Shown here one piece after another: positions 33,914 to 45,036 of a stretch of DNA of 64,000 nt. The stretch is from Isoetes taiwanensis (taxonomy: Eukaryota > Streptophyta > Lycopodiopsida > Isoetales > Isoetaceae): positions 10,874,101-10,938,100 of the forward strand of contig JAJEKV010000015.1 of assembly GCA_021234155.1 (NCBI GenBank), read 5' to 3'. Position 1 is the stretch's first letter; each line of letters opens with the position of its first letter. The translations under genes and the position numbers were made by a program. A model generated the notes under the pieces. It saw only the letters and a list, made by a program, of their open reading frames with translations, did not search any database and had not been told where the DNA came from.

Positions 33914-35510
33914 TTATGTTAAAGAACTATTCATTATAAATTGAGGGAGATTTATAAGGAGAGAGATGCTCCACAGGACTTCTTCGATCGGGGTCTTCAC
34001 GGCTCCATCATTCTTGGATTGGTGTCTCTTTTTCCTTTTTCTTTGATGACTTGAGTCAATCTTGCTCGGAGGAGATCTCGATAATGGTGACATTGCTCTT
34101 ACCTTAAACTTGCTAGGGGTCGGGAAGGATAATTTGGTTTTGATCATTCTCTCCAATTGTCATGGTTATGATCTTTGGGTCCAACTTCGAGCTATGACTT
34201 AATGTTGAAAAGATTCATAATATTTGAAGGAATGGGTCTCTTTGAGTCTGAAATTTAAAAGATCGGGAAGGGTGCATAATAGAAATTTTGGAGGGTTTTA
34301 GACTCAAGCTGTTATGATCTTCGATAAGGATATCGGTTGGGTACATTAAATGCCTTATTTCTTCTTCTTTGTGATTGATCATCTTTTGATCGGGGAAGGG
34401 TACAATGATTCTTGGAAGACTTTTGTACCCATACTTGTTTAACCAGATTGAACCACATTACTCTTCTTAATTTGTCTCTTGATTATCTCGGTTTTAGGAG
34501 GCGAGTAGGGGACATTCTTTGTAATTGATGCGAATTTCGTAAGCTTAGAATCACGAGATCTTGATGTTCAGGGGAGTCAATCGAGGAGGAAATGGATTTG
34601 GGAGGCGAGCGAGGAGGAATTGGTTTGGGGAATCTTGATGTCTAAGACTGGCCAAGATGATTGCCAATGGCTCGAAGGTGATTGAGGCGTCCATAGGGAT
34701 GGGGGCAAGTTAAGAATTTGGCTCGGGGTAATAATGGAGATATTAGAATGGTCCCTGGAATGAAATCGAGGAAACCACTTCATAATGTATACCAAGTGTT
34801 TACCAAAACTTCTAATTCTCTTTTTGAGCATATTCTTGGCATGATAATTGTCTTGGCGGATGACTTGAAAAGTTTTGGTATCGGTTTGAGAATGGAGGCA
34901 ATTTTGCAATGGTGGAGTTTAGTGATGTGGAACTTGACTTCGCTAGGAGCAGGACAGGAATTGGGAAAATGGAAGATAAGGCCCCTGTCAAGGAAAATAT
35001 TTGAGGCTGAGTGGTCCCTAATGGTGGAAAGATCTAAAATGTCAGGGATATCAACCTTGGCTTGAACTAAATTTCCTGCATCCTTATTAGTACATGCATA
35101 GGAATGTATTTCTGAAATTTTTGGAACAATTTTGAACAATATCGGAGTAAGAGATGTTACTTTTTATCTTATGCCTTGCCCGAATCGGAACCTCGACACT
35201 GCACTTTATTTTCTTTTTCCTTGTACTTGATCTCGTGGAGGTTAGCATTCTTGAATTCGGTGCAGTTCGGGCATGTACAATTGGCAGCTTCCTCAGGAAT
35301 AAAATAACCGTTGCTATCAATACATTTGCAGCCATTTGAACTTGAGAATGGCATCTCACTAATACCAAATTTTGCTTTAGTGCCTTGAGGTGACAATTGC
35401 ATCAGGAATAGCGACCTCGTAATGTACTTGAAATCCTTATTCCATTTATCGGCAACATTTGGAAAAGTTTCAGCCCATCTTTCAACCATCTTGAAAGAGA
35501 CTACATTTCC
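33914..35510 (-). pseudogene. LINE ORF1-like region (copy B)
   Basis: Several minus-strand open pieces in different frames: 33,914-34,156, 34,577-34,909, 34,780-35,139 and 35,169-35,489. One contains RGLIFHFPNSCPAPSEV and a later LRAIGNHLG-like word that resembles the DUF4283-type region of plant LINE ORF1 nucleic-acid-binding proteins. A Cys cluster (CKCIDSNG, then CTCPNC) lies in the 5' piece but is not a standard CCHC knuckle. Identity rests mostly on position. It could include captured sequence. Confidence 0.45.
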
Positions 35511-36779
35511 AACCCGACCCGAGCGAGTTTACGATAACATTTATTAGCTCTCAACGAGGCTCATCCATGGTTGTTCTAAAAACTCCATTCTTTGTACACC
35601 TTGAGTTATGGGAAGAATGGCGACTTGATCGTCATTTTGGAGGTGAGCAAAAGGTCGAGGGTGCTGAATTTTGTCAAAGTGTTAAGAGCATATCTTTTGT
35701 CATCAGACCTGCCTTCTAAAAAATCAGACTCATTTTTATCTTGTTTCTCAAAAGCCGAAAGATTTCACCGTCGCATCGGATCCATGATAATATTTTTGCT
35801 TTTTGTTGAGTTTTAGAAGATTGAAATGGGCATGGAGCTCTTTAATCTGTTTCCGGTCACTATCGATCCTGCTCGGTTTCGCTATGCACGATGTCTATTT
35901 CCCGGGCTTGAAGGCCCACGGCCTTAACTTTCGGGAAGATGAGGCTTCAAACTTTGCAGCCATGGTGGTGCTCAATCTGTTGGACCTTAAGAAAATCGCG
36001 CCCGGATGGCGGAGGCTAAAGAGTTTTGGAAAAAGAGGTTTGGAAAAGATCCTTGAGAAAGACATATCAAGGAGGAGCCAAAAAGGCGGGGGTCAAATCA
36101 AGGGATGAGAAGGAAAAAGGGGGATCATGGCGGGGCGGTGAGGCCCTACCGGAGATCTATCATGGAAAGGGAGGGGGTCAAATCAAGAAGAGGGGAAAGG
36201 ACACGGAAAACAAGAAAAAAGGCGGAGTACACAAGGAAAAAGAAATCTAAGAAAAAGCAATCGGGACCGGGCCCGGCGGATACTAGTTTGCTATCGAGAA
36301 TCTCCAAACTACAGTATCAATTTCTTGAATTGTTCTTGCGGGTTCCAAATCAAATAAAGAGGCCCAGTGATAGATAGGTTCCACTCCGAAATCGACAGGA
36401 CAATTCATAAGAAAGAGATTTCTCTCAAATCTATTTCCTAAGAAGGGTTGAGAGTTATGCGTGGTGACTCTAATGGATCCAACTCTATCAAAGCACAGGA
36501 TGCAAAGATAGAAGAAGTTGAAGCTAATTCTGCAGAACCCAACCCGAGATCTAGTTTCTATTGCTAGCCTAATTAGATTTTCTATAATCAGCACCGAATC
36601 GTGATGATCCCAAGGAATTTGGGGGAAACCCAACCCCTGGAGAACAGCCTCTAGCAAGGCCTCATCCATCGGGGGTGGGAGATCCCTTGCAAATTCTCGG
36701 GATGGAGTCCATAGACGTTGAGAACCTGCTCTACATTCTCACTGCTGCAGGAACATCAACAGGATATACAGGTTTTTTT
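35511..36779 (-). other. LINE 5' untranslated region
   Basis: Between the ORF1-like region and the 5' target duplication I see no domain. The 36,000-36,260 part is purine-rich on the plus strand and produces spurious Lys/Gly-rich frames. An internal promoter would be expected here, but no clear motif is visible. Confidence 0.5.
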
Positions 36780-36796
36780 ATTCACAAAGTATTTAG
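36780..36796. repeat. LINE target-site duplication, 5' side
   Basis: The second copy of the 17-bp word that ends at 29,784. It lies in coding frame with the PRD1-like exon on both sides, which shows the insertion was into an exon. Confidence 0.95.
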
Positions 36797-36927
36797 ACGA
36801 CGAGCCTTTTCGCCAATCTTTGGTAGATCATCAGCCTCATTTTGTAGTAGGGTCCCTAGCGAAGACTCTTTGGAGCTGTAAGGATGAACAAATGGCAAGA
36901 GCTATTAAGTTATGGATCTCATTCTGA
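36797..36927 (+). pseudogene. PRD1: PRD1-like gene, first coding exon, 3' part
   Basis: Directly after the target duplication the frame reads DDEPFRQSLVDHQPHFVVG, then SLAKTLWSCKDEQMARA, ending in a stop at 36,925. This continues the N-terminal homology seen before the LINE, matching the PRD1 segment where a hydrophobic helical repeat ends in an ARQIMDL-like word. The frame after 36,910 appears shifted, since another frame reads LMDLILRL. The next about 290 bases contain no clear exon, then an acceptor appears at 37,218. Confidence 0.78.
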
Positions 36928-37218
36928 GATTGGTCTCTCTCTAGTCTGATGATGGGATTCACTGAAGAAATTTTTATTGTGATTTTTAGGGAAGAAATTA
37001 AAGGGAAGATATTGTTTGTCTTCTATAAAGTATCCTGTCTCTAGGGAGGTGCATCCGAGCTTCTTAGGTTTTGCCCTCAGATCATATATTTAATAGTAAA
37101 TACTCTTCTAAAGACGCAGAGTGATGAACTTAGAACAAACTGTATAGGTAAGCTAGATGCGTCTCTAAACTTAGTTCATATGGTTATTTATTGTCATTAC
37201 TTTTGCTTCTATATGCAG

Positions 37219-37553
37219 CATTCCTGACAACTCAACATTTGACATCAGCTTGCTAAATTCTGATGGCAGATGTTGCACTGATGCAAATAAGCAGTCATTT
37301 ACGCAGTCAGAAGATGAACTGGATCATGACTTGTGTTTTACAAGAATGTTTGCAGAGGCAATTAAGGGTGCATTGTTGTCTCCAGATAGGCACTTGCAGG
37401 TTGCTACAGTGAGATTGATACGCCATGTCTGCTCCGAAGAAGCTGATGGACAATGGAATTAGTATCTTGCTTGAAGGGGGAATTGCAGATTACATATTTG
37501 AGGTCTTACGGGGATCAGGCAAGTCCTCGTTGTGGGAAGAAGACCAAGTTGAA
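37219..37553 (+). pseudogene. PRD1: PRD1-like gene, second recognised exon
   Basis: The acceptor ctatatgcag ends at 37,218 and the donor gaa/GTAAGC sits at 37,553/37,554. The exon reads through DLCFTRMFAEAIKGALLSPD, very close to the FAEAIKG-LLSSD word of PRD1, then shifts frame near 37,430 and continues as ISILLEGGIADYIFEVLRGS, which matches the ENIADYAFEIL region. One or two inserted or lost bases break it. Good splice signals suggest recent loss or sequence error rather than long decay. Confidence 0.82.
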
Positions 37554-37592
37554 GTAAGCTATTTTCTGATATTATCTAGTTTACTGTAAACA

Positions 37593-38606
37593 GAAGTTCC
37601 AGTAATTTAGTGGGAGATGCTATTCCAATATTGAATATACTGTCTGCGGCTAGAGACTTCCCTAACCATGCCTGTTTTGGGCTCGATGCACTTGTTGACA
37701 TCCTGCAGCATTTAATGGAAGTAGTAGCCTTCTATCCAGTCCAAGACAGCCTCTTACATTTGCTTTCCAGTTTATTTTCAAATGGTCCTGAAATCATAGA
37801 TGTCAAAAAGGCTGATCAAATACTACGGCTACTTGTGAAGTTTGTGCAAAACCAAGCAAATACGACTGAAGATTTGCAATTATCTGGTGGCTGTAGCGAT
37901 CTTTCTCCTGATAATTTTATAGCTACTTGTTTCATGATAACTGCACTCCTGCAAGTGCCATCTTGTGTGAACATCCAGTCTCTCTGCCTCATATGCTTCT
38001 CACAGTTGCAAATAATGTCATGAAATGTCTTTCGTATGGTTCATTCATTTTGCAAGGTTCTCACAGTTGCAAATAATATCCTGAATGTCTTTCGTATGGT
38101 TTATTCATTTTGCAAGGTTCATTCATTTTGCACCCTGGAGTTTTAAAGCTTTCAGCTCATGTGCTGCAAGAAGGATATGTCTTATGCCAAAGTAAGTGGG
38201 TATTTGCAAAATCTCTCTGGTATTTATTTGGAGGGAAATTTCTTTCATCATTTATTGCAAATTTGGATAAGGACGACGAGGAGACCGTAGAAACAGTATT
38301 TATTACTTGTACACGCAGTATTTGTGTGCCTGCCTCAAAATGCCGGCGAGAATATGGTAGTGAATGACATCGCAAAAATAAGTATTGCTTTAACTCAAGC
38401 CCTAAAGCATTGTCCCTATATTGCATCAAATCTGCTTAAGCATGGTATTATCAAGGTTTTGCGTAGATGGCTTATCCTCTATAGTCTTCAGGCTTTATTT
38501 AAAATTTTTATTTCTGGTCTTGAGCTTATTTTCTATCTTATCTCTTTGGCCTCAAGTCCTCAAGACTTTATATATGACAATATGTGGTTTGATATCTCGA
38601 ATAAGG
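37593..38606 (+). pseudogene. PRD1: PRD1-like gene, third recognised exon region
   Basis: An acceptor-like gtaaacag ends near 37,592. The frame then reads NLVGDAIPILNILSAA, VAFYPVQDSLLHLLSS and NGPEIIDVKKADQILRLLV, in line with the PRD1 region containing a PFHxVQN-like word and NNPEIV. After about 38,000 a tandem duplication of about 64 bases interrupts it. Coding then resumes with SFILHPGVLKLSAHVLQEG and DEETVETVF. A further frame shift near 38,340 leads to ISIALTQALKHCPYIASNLL. A donor-like aag/GTAAGT lies at 38,606. Later exons are not convincingly visible. The product would act in meiotic nuclei; here it is a pseudogene because of the LINE. Confidence 0.8.
38000..38120. repeat. Tandem duplication inside the PRD1-like exon
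   Basis: About 64 bases (ttctcacagttgcaaataat through ttcattttgcaagg) occur twice in a row with a few changes. The length is not a multiple of three, so it shifts the frame. It is either real or an assembly stutter. Confidence 0.85.
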
Positions 38607-40190
38607 TAAGTTGCTCCACTTTTTGCTAAAGGTTTGGTTGTCTAAGTCAATGGAAATGCAATTGTAGGTCTGGCTCATAGTGTTATATATTGAAAACAAG
38701 GAAGATCACCCACAATTAATAATTAGAGCTATGTGCATCCTATGTATGATCTTATGTAAATCCTTCCATACTGGTTTGTTGAGGCAAGCATCTCATGCCA
38801 TTTAAAGGAAAGACCCTACTTTCTAAAATGTTAACATATCAAACCATTACCCAATAAGCCATAAAAATTAGAACCTCATTCCAAACCTTTAAAAAAATTT
38901 TGAAAATCGTCTACAGCAAACCTTATAGAGCTGTGTTTAACTTGGTAAAACTACACATTTTGAATATGTCGGAAGATGCTATCAAACTATCACAGATTAA
39001 TATTGTATCCATGGAAGAGAATATTTTGCGCTTGCTTCTTGTTCCATCTCTTGAGGTTTCTTTAATAAGCTTCAATGCTCAAGCACAATACAATACTTTG
39101 CCATATTTCTTCATTACGGCTCAAAGTTCTTAAGAGTTGTTGCATCCTACTGTCTAGAACTCATATGTTCACAACTATGACAATATTCTTGTTCGGAATG
39201 TCATGTTGTTTTTCTTCTTGAAGGGCGACATAAGGGCTTCTTGCTTCTTCATGGAGACATGGTTTTAATTCATTTTCCTTCTACCTCAACCAGTTTGCTC
39301 GAACTGTCAGGTTCTAGAATCAAATTACTTTTTGTAACAAGCATAGGCTTTGAATTATAAAGAAAAGTTTATGTTTTTTTTTCATACCATCACCAGACCA
39401 GTACAAGCATATGAAATGGAAGCTTATGGGAGAGGCTCCTCTCTTTTTGTGTGTCTCATTTGCTACAAATCAATAGGAACAATAGGAACACGAAATTATT
39501 TTAAACATTTCTTTCGTAAACAACAAGACTAATAACCATCTGCTCCATACAATGCAAAGACAACAGACGGCAAATGTCAAGGCGCGATCATGTTATCTAA
39601 ATGAAGGCCATTGAAAAAATCACCAAGGACATTGCCAATCACAAACTATTCCATGATTGTTTCGAAATCCAACTACTTCATACAACCAACAATAAGAAAA
39701 AAGCTAATCGATTAAAAAGAAAATCCAACAACAAATAAGCCACCACTATAGGCTATAACAATCTAGTAATCAACCTGTCTAAAACAAAAAAGTAGTGATG
39801 CATTAAAAGAAGAAGCAAAATCTAACAACACTAAAGAACTTATAACCCAACAGCTTAAGTGAAATAAAGAACACCCGCATTTCATTTGCCTACTACATCT
39901 AGCATTCTATGATTTTAATCTACATAATTGTGGTTTACATAATCGTGGTTTAAATCTAGCCTTTCAATTTAATGACTACCCTAATATCTATAAGTTGTTT
40001 TAACATATACAAATGTCTATTTTTCACATTCCTTTAGCCTCCTATATGCTTTTCTAATGAGAAGCTAAATCCAAGTGTAAAACTATTCAAGTCTCCTGTT
40101 GCACCTTATTCTTAGTTCGGAGCAATGCGCACATCCCTTCAGGACATTGGAGGGCAACCCTTCGTGCGCAGCACCTTGTTTCTTTCCCTA
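38607..40190. other. Probable intron or decayed downstream part of the PRD1-like gene
   Basis: An open stretch at 38,900-39,133 (DAIKLSQINIVSMEENILRL) could be a further exon but I cannot match it. The rest is AT-rich with no domain, RNA gene or clear repeat. Confidence 0.3.
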
Positions 40191-40192
40191 TG

Positions 40193-40270
40193 CGAGGATC
40201 AAAACTTTTGTCTCGGATATCACTTGTAGATTTAACTAACTTTAAATCTATGGTCTTCACCAATACAACT
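40193..40270 (-). repeat. Diverged duplicate of the copia pre-integrase segment
   Basis: It repeats 40,504-40,580 (words atcaaaacttttgtctcgg and tatcacttgt) with substitutions. It is an extra scrap of the same minus-strand copia element. Confidence 0.7.
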
Positions 40271-40485
40271 GTGTTCCAAAATTGACAAAGAATTGGCTTG
40301 CTAACTCAACTTGTTGGAACTTGTAAATAAGGATTTGAATCGCAGTATTATGATCTGTATTACCTTTACATCAGTGGGAAATGCCTACCGAGCTGAAAAA
40401 TTATCTCTGATATGATTTCTTGCATTTTTCCATTTCAAAACATTTTTATGTCTAATGAAGTCGATACTTACTCGGGGGCCTTCAA

Positions 40486-42070
40486 CTATTGTACTATTAG
40501 AGCTGCGAGAATCAAAACTTTTGTCTCGGGTATCACTTGTGGATTTAACCTAACTTTAAGTCCATGGCCTTTACCAATACCTGTTATCATATTTCCAACG
40601 TGAAGCGGCTTTAGCCGAACTTGATTGATGTGTCCCAGCAGTATGTGCCACAATTGAAGATCGGTATTTGGACCACCATTCGGCCCAATTGCTGACAATA
40701 CCATGGGCCCCTTGCATGATTCATTTGGCTTAGATTCCAGAAAATAATATAGGAATCCCATGCGAACGCCTTTCATAATAATCTCTTTCTGAGAGTTGCA
40801 GTCCCTGTTCCTGCTATCCTTAATCCAAATGCAATTCCATTTACACTCTTCTCATGAATTTCTTTTTTTGTAATCACTTAGCCACTCCTTGCAGTTCATC
40901 ATTAGATGGGTTGTAGCAGAGTCTAGTGTCCATGTTCTATTGGAATTTTGCATAGCAGTCAATGCAGTAGCTTGCAGGCTTTCTACATCAGCTATCATCC
41001 CTTGTAGCACATCACAATCAAGCTCATCTTCATCTTCAGTTTCTGATGCACTCTCATCACATCTGGCTTTGATAAAATTTTTGTACAGACAATGCATCTC
41101 AACTTTATCCCCACCATACAGTGCAACTAAGTTGGCATCTGCCTCACTGTCATCATCATCATTTTGTTTATCTTCCCTTTCTTCGGCCATATGGGCACTT
41201 GATGTTTTCCCATTATTCCACTTCTTCTCTATGGTAGACTTGTTGTGCTTGCTTTCTTTCTTGTTATTCTTGTCCCTAAAGGGTTTCTTTTCCCCAATCT
41301 GTTTCGAATATCTACAATTCCGAGATATGTAGCCCTTCTTGTCACAATTCTAGCACTCAAAGTCATTTTTACCATACTTTGCCTTTGCAACAAAGGCAGA
41401 TTCATCATCTTCCTTCTTCAGCAAATGTGAGCCTTGTAATACTGCATCCATCACAACTTCACTTGTCAATTTTCCGCTCCTGCAGCCCATGGTTGCTTGA
41501 TAGAATCATATGAACTGGGTAGGCTAGTAAGAATTGCCATGGCCAAGTTTTCATCATTGATAGTATGATTCAATGCCCCAACTCATCGGCTAAACTTTCC
41601 ATGTTGCTGATGTGATATGGAAGATCATCTCCTTCCTCATCTTGGCACTAAAGAAATTCTGCCACCGAAATAATTTCTGCGAGATATTATGAGCGTTGAA
41701 GGTTTTCTTCAAGCAATCCCATCCTTCCTTTGCAGTTTCTTTGAGCCTTACTAACGGGATTTGCCCATCTCTTAAGCCAAAGATCATTGATGTCTTGGCT
41801 CTGCTATCTTTCTTCTTCGAAGCAGTCAAAAGAGCCATCTCTGATATAGAAGGGATCACCTCTTCATTATTTTCATCCACAGTGTCTGTGGCTTGGAGTT
41901 TTGATCGTACACATCTCTTTCTTCCAACACTGCTTGCATCTTCCAAAACCACACAGCAGCATTAGAACGATCAAGCTTCTCCAAATTCTTGAGATTCACT
42001 TGAAGCTTCACCATTATACAAGCTCCACTACCTTATTCAAATACCTCTTCTTGATCTCTTCATTTTACCT
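40486..42070 (-). pseudogene. Copia gag-protease and pre-integrase remnant
   Basis: Minus strand from the primer-binding site downward. A UBN2-type gag piece (SRAKTSMIFGLRDGQIPLVRL) lies near 41,600-41,950. A damaged CCHC knuckle follows near 41,340, with a stop in it and His changed to Tyr. The protease site is NRTWTLDSATTHLMMNCKEW near 40,900, where copia enzymes normally have DSGA, so the catalytic Gly is missing. A GAG-pre-integrase word LWHILLGHINQVRL follows near 40,650. Frames are broken and no integrase or RT follows. LTR identity links it to the 776-2,530 family. Confidence 0.85.
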
Positions 42071-42085
42071 CCTGCTCTGATACCA
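42071..42085 (-). promoter_or_regulatory. Primer-binding site, tRNA-Met type
   Basis: The minus strand reads TGGTATCAGAGCAGG immediately after the LTR end. It is a perfect match to the usual copia primer site and fixes the LTR border. Confidence 0.85.
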
Positions 42086-42311
42086 TAAAACAATGAAACT
42101 CCAAGAAAGGCACCCAAGATTTCAATTGAACCAGTAACCCGATTGGGTTCCGTGGACGTTAAAAATTTCTTCCTTCCTTTACAATCTGAGCACATAGCTC
42201 TATATTTGGTTTCTACAACTAAACATTAATATCTCAACTAACTTTAAAATATATCATATTTACAACATATACTTTTTAATAAGTCAGAACCTGAGTCTGT
42301 TATTTCTAACA
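42086..42311 (-). repeat. Copia 5' LTR, 226 bp
   Basis: The minus strand begins TGTTAGAAATAACAG at 42,311 and ends at the primer-binding site. It matches the 2,346-2,530 LTR plus about 40 extra bases that include aatttttaacgtccacgg, the complement of the gtggacgttaaaaat word found in the other LTR-like motifs. Confidence 0.85.
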
Positions 42312-43430
42312 TGTATCATGTAAAAATAGTTGCCTTTGGGATGTTTATGCAACATGGTTAACAATGGTTAACAACATGGTTAGCAATGCGAAAAAATCCG
42401 CAATTCGTGGCGGCGCTACACATTTTTCATGCAATGGCTTTTCTGACACATAAATCTCTATTGTGCAGAGCAGGGAGATCAATTTCAAGGACCTCATTTT
42501 TGCTTGCATAATGCTGATGCCCAGATTAGGGTGCTCCATTTTTGGGTAAGTAAATTCTTCAAGATTAACAAAATCTTTAAGATAGGCAGCGAATAAATCT
42601 ATCTTCCCCATGAATTGGTAAGGATCGATTTGGATTTCTCTATTACGCCCTTGGTTGAAAAGGTCCTGGAAAATCCTGTTTGTGTACTGTTGTTTCTCAA
42701 GACATTATGTGCCGTTGAAAATTATAGCTCTTTGATTTTAGCTTATTGCTGTCATTTGTGTTTAGTTCTTATCTTTCTTCCCATGATTTGTAGGTGTTGT
42801 TCACTCTATTATGCCCTTGGATGAAAAGCTCCTTGAAATAAGAACTATATCAGAAGGACTATAAAGGAAAGGCGTTGCTCTTTTGAATAGATGCAGCAGT
42901 GTATGTGCAAGAAAAAGGCATACTCATCCACAAGAAAAGAAAAATGTCCTGTACTCTGATAAATAAAAGAATCTGGATGTTCTCAGGTCAGGAACCTTAC
43001 ATAATATGACTTTGAAATCAGGTATGTGATATATGTTTGCCATTATGTTCTTGCTGAGATGCGTAATGGCAAATAAGCTGACTCCGCAAATGCTTCCCGG
43101 TTATCATGCACTGGCATTTGGCTTGCAAGTAGAGCAAGGACTGCATTGAAGATCAAATAACAAAAATTGTCATGTCGATCTTATTGGATTACAGATTTTG
43201 CATTATTTCATCTTTACCCCGACTTATAATGACTCAAATTTTGTGAGTATCTTTTAAACCAGATTCAAGCTAATTTACTATTTAATATTGCTGCTACAAG
43301 ACTTATTTGTGTACCTTGCACCTAAAATGTCTACTATATTTATTCTAGGTTGTTTATTCTAGGCCACTGTTTCTGTTCTTCTGCGCTAAATGGTGGTCCC
43401 ATACGTTCTCATACCCATGGTCTGGCATCT
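42312..43430. other. Unassigned, possible gene scraps
   Basis: Short open stretches occur on both strands at 42,345-42,611 and 42,615-42,824. A donor-like tttttgg/gtaagta sits near 42,547. They could be late exons of the PRD1-like gene, but I cannot match them. Nothing else is recognised. Confidence 0.2.
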
Positions 43431-43452
43431 TGGCTTTGATACCAAAAATGCC
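43430..43452 (-). promoter_or_regulatory. Degenerate primer-binding-site-like word
   Basis: The minus strand reads TTGGTATCAAAGCCAAGATG, resembling the tRNA-Met primer site of another LTR element. No LTR pair is recognised around it, so this is only a hint. Confidence 0.35.
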
Positions 43453-43904
43453 ACGAATTAGTTTTCAAGCTTTTCAAACAAAAAGGAAAGGGCCTGCGAA
43501 CTATCACCCACACCAAAAACTCATGGAGTTCTCCACAATCATTGGAATTAGTATCCCTGAGAACTAATCAGGAAGTCTGGCTTCCTCTTGATTCTTATCA
43601 AAAGAATTTGATGGCAAGAATTGAAGGTTGAAGAATTATCGTTCCAAGACAATCATTGCAATGCAACCACAACTCTTGCAAGCAACAGCTAAATCCTTAT
43701 CTTGACCTCTGATGCACAACCCAGTGTGCTTCAAAGGTCAATTTATCTTATAGGGCCCGGGCAATTCACCATCAAGTACGATACAGCGGCAAATATGAGA
43801 TTCCTGATCTTTCCAATCCATTGGTATCCCTTGAATTCCGGATCATAGAATAATTTAAGGGCTAAACTTAGCTATTTGGCAAGTTTAAGCATATTTTTCA
43901 AAAA

Positions 43905-44062
43905 TATTGGCTAAAGTAAATGGAAAAAATTGAAAAAAAAAAAATTAGTTTGACTTCTTTCATGCCTCCAACAATCTCAAAAAATATTGGCTAAAGTAAA
44001 TGGGAAAAATTGAGAAAAAAATAATAATTTTAGCTTGACTTCTTTCGCGCCTCCAGCAATCT
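43905..44062. repeat. Tandem duplication, two units of about 80 bp
   Basis: Units begin at the two copies of aaaatattggctaaagtaaatgg and end around cctccarcaatct, separated by A-runs of different length. They are non-coding. Confidence 0.85.
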
Positions 44063-44402
44063 TCAATCTCTTTAGTCAAATGCTAGAAAGTAAGAGATGA
44101 AATTTTTGTTCTGTTTAGCAAAATCATAGAAACTTTTGGAATGAGTTTTGGGCTAGTTTAGCTAATGTCATTCTAGTTTATAAGAAACATATGATTAGTA
44201 AATTATTTTCTAGCATCTATGGAATAATTTGAGGCTTAGACTTTACTAGCTCGCATTGTTTTAGAATATTTCCACAAAGAAAATGATTAAAATAAATAGA
44301 AACAAATGAAAAAAAATAGTAAATTTATCTTGATGTGTTTCGTTGACTGCGACGTTAGAAATTTTTTGGATGAATTTTAGGTTAGCTTAGCTAAATGCTA
44401 AA

Positions 44403-44432
44403 CCATTCTATTCTATTCTATTCTATTCTATA
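44403..44432. repeat. Pentanucleotide microsatellite (TTCTA)n
   Basis: About six units of ctatt/ttcta in a row. A shorter relative of the same word occurs near 59,020. Confidence 0.85.
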
Positions 44433-45036
44433 AAGTATAAGAGGGAAAATGTGTAGAGTTTACTAAACCACAGAATGTTTTGGGATTAGTTTCGGGCAAG
44501 TTTAGCTAAAGCGATTATAGTTAACAAGAAATATGAAATTAGTAATTTATTCCCTGATTCGGATACCCAGTCTATTTATACTGCCAAAACTCAAGTTTGC
44601 ATGTATTCCAATGCAAATTCAACTTGCCCCAAGCGGATAGCATGCCTATGCATGCAATTAGAAGAATGGCGGATCGCAATGTAGCCGACCAATGCATAGG
44701 CTCAAAAACTTTAAGCCATTCTTGGTCCTTCCCCATATTATTTATCCAAGACAACTACATCACGACACGTGCCAAACTTTCTTAACATATATAATTACTG
44801 GAGGGCGATTCTTATGGCATATTACTTCAAAATTCCTTGCTATGATCACGACATGTTAGGTTTTTTCGTGCGCAACACTTCTATTGTATTTTTTTTGACA
44901 CGTTGCATTATTGCATTAAAAGCAAAACTTTGTTGGCTATGGCGTCCGACGATGCGGATCTGCGCTATGGCGCCCGACCATCGGCAGCTCAAATGTCTGT
45001 AGGCTTTTTTGTTTAAATCTGGCAGGCAGATTTGAG

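Larger units (their letters stand above)
21319..34380. repeat. Segmental duplication, copy B
   Basis: This is the second copy of the 1-13,080 segment. After 34,380 it continues into the rest of the LINE and then the remainder of the PRD1-like gene, whereas copy A breaks into unrelated sequence. Copy B is therefore the more complete representation of the ancestral locus. From about 30,160 onward it carries many more small indels than copy A, nearly all at former CTG/CAG positions. Confidence 0.93.
29785..36779 (-). mobile_element. Full-length LINE inserted in the PRD1-like gene (copy B)
   Basis: A 6,995-bp non-LTR retrotransposon with 17-bp target-site duplications on both sides. Order on the minus strand is 5' UTR (about 35,510-36,779), ORF1-like region (33,914-35,510), endonuclease, RT, zf-RVT, RNase H-like tail, and an A-rich 3' end at 29,785. 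It lies antisense to the host gene and splits its coding exon. Many small frame breaks in ORF2 sit at former CTG/CAG sites and are absent from copy A, so its apparent decay is overstated. Confidence 0.95.

Noticed and set aside
36026-36377. Lys/Arg/Gly-rich plus-strand frames
   Set aside because: They lie in a purine-rich part of the LINE 5' region, in conflicting frames, with no domain.
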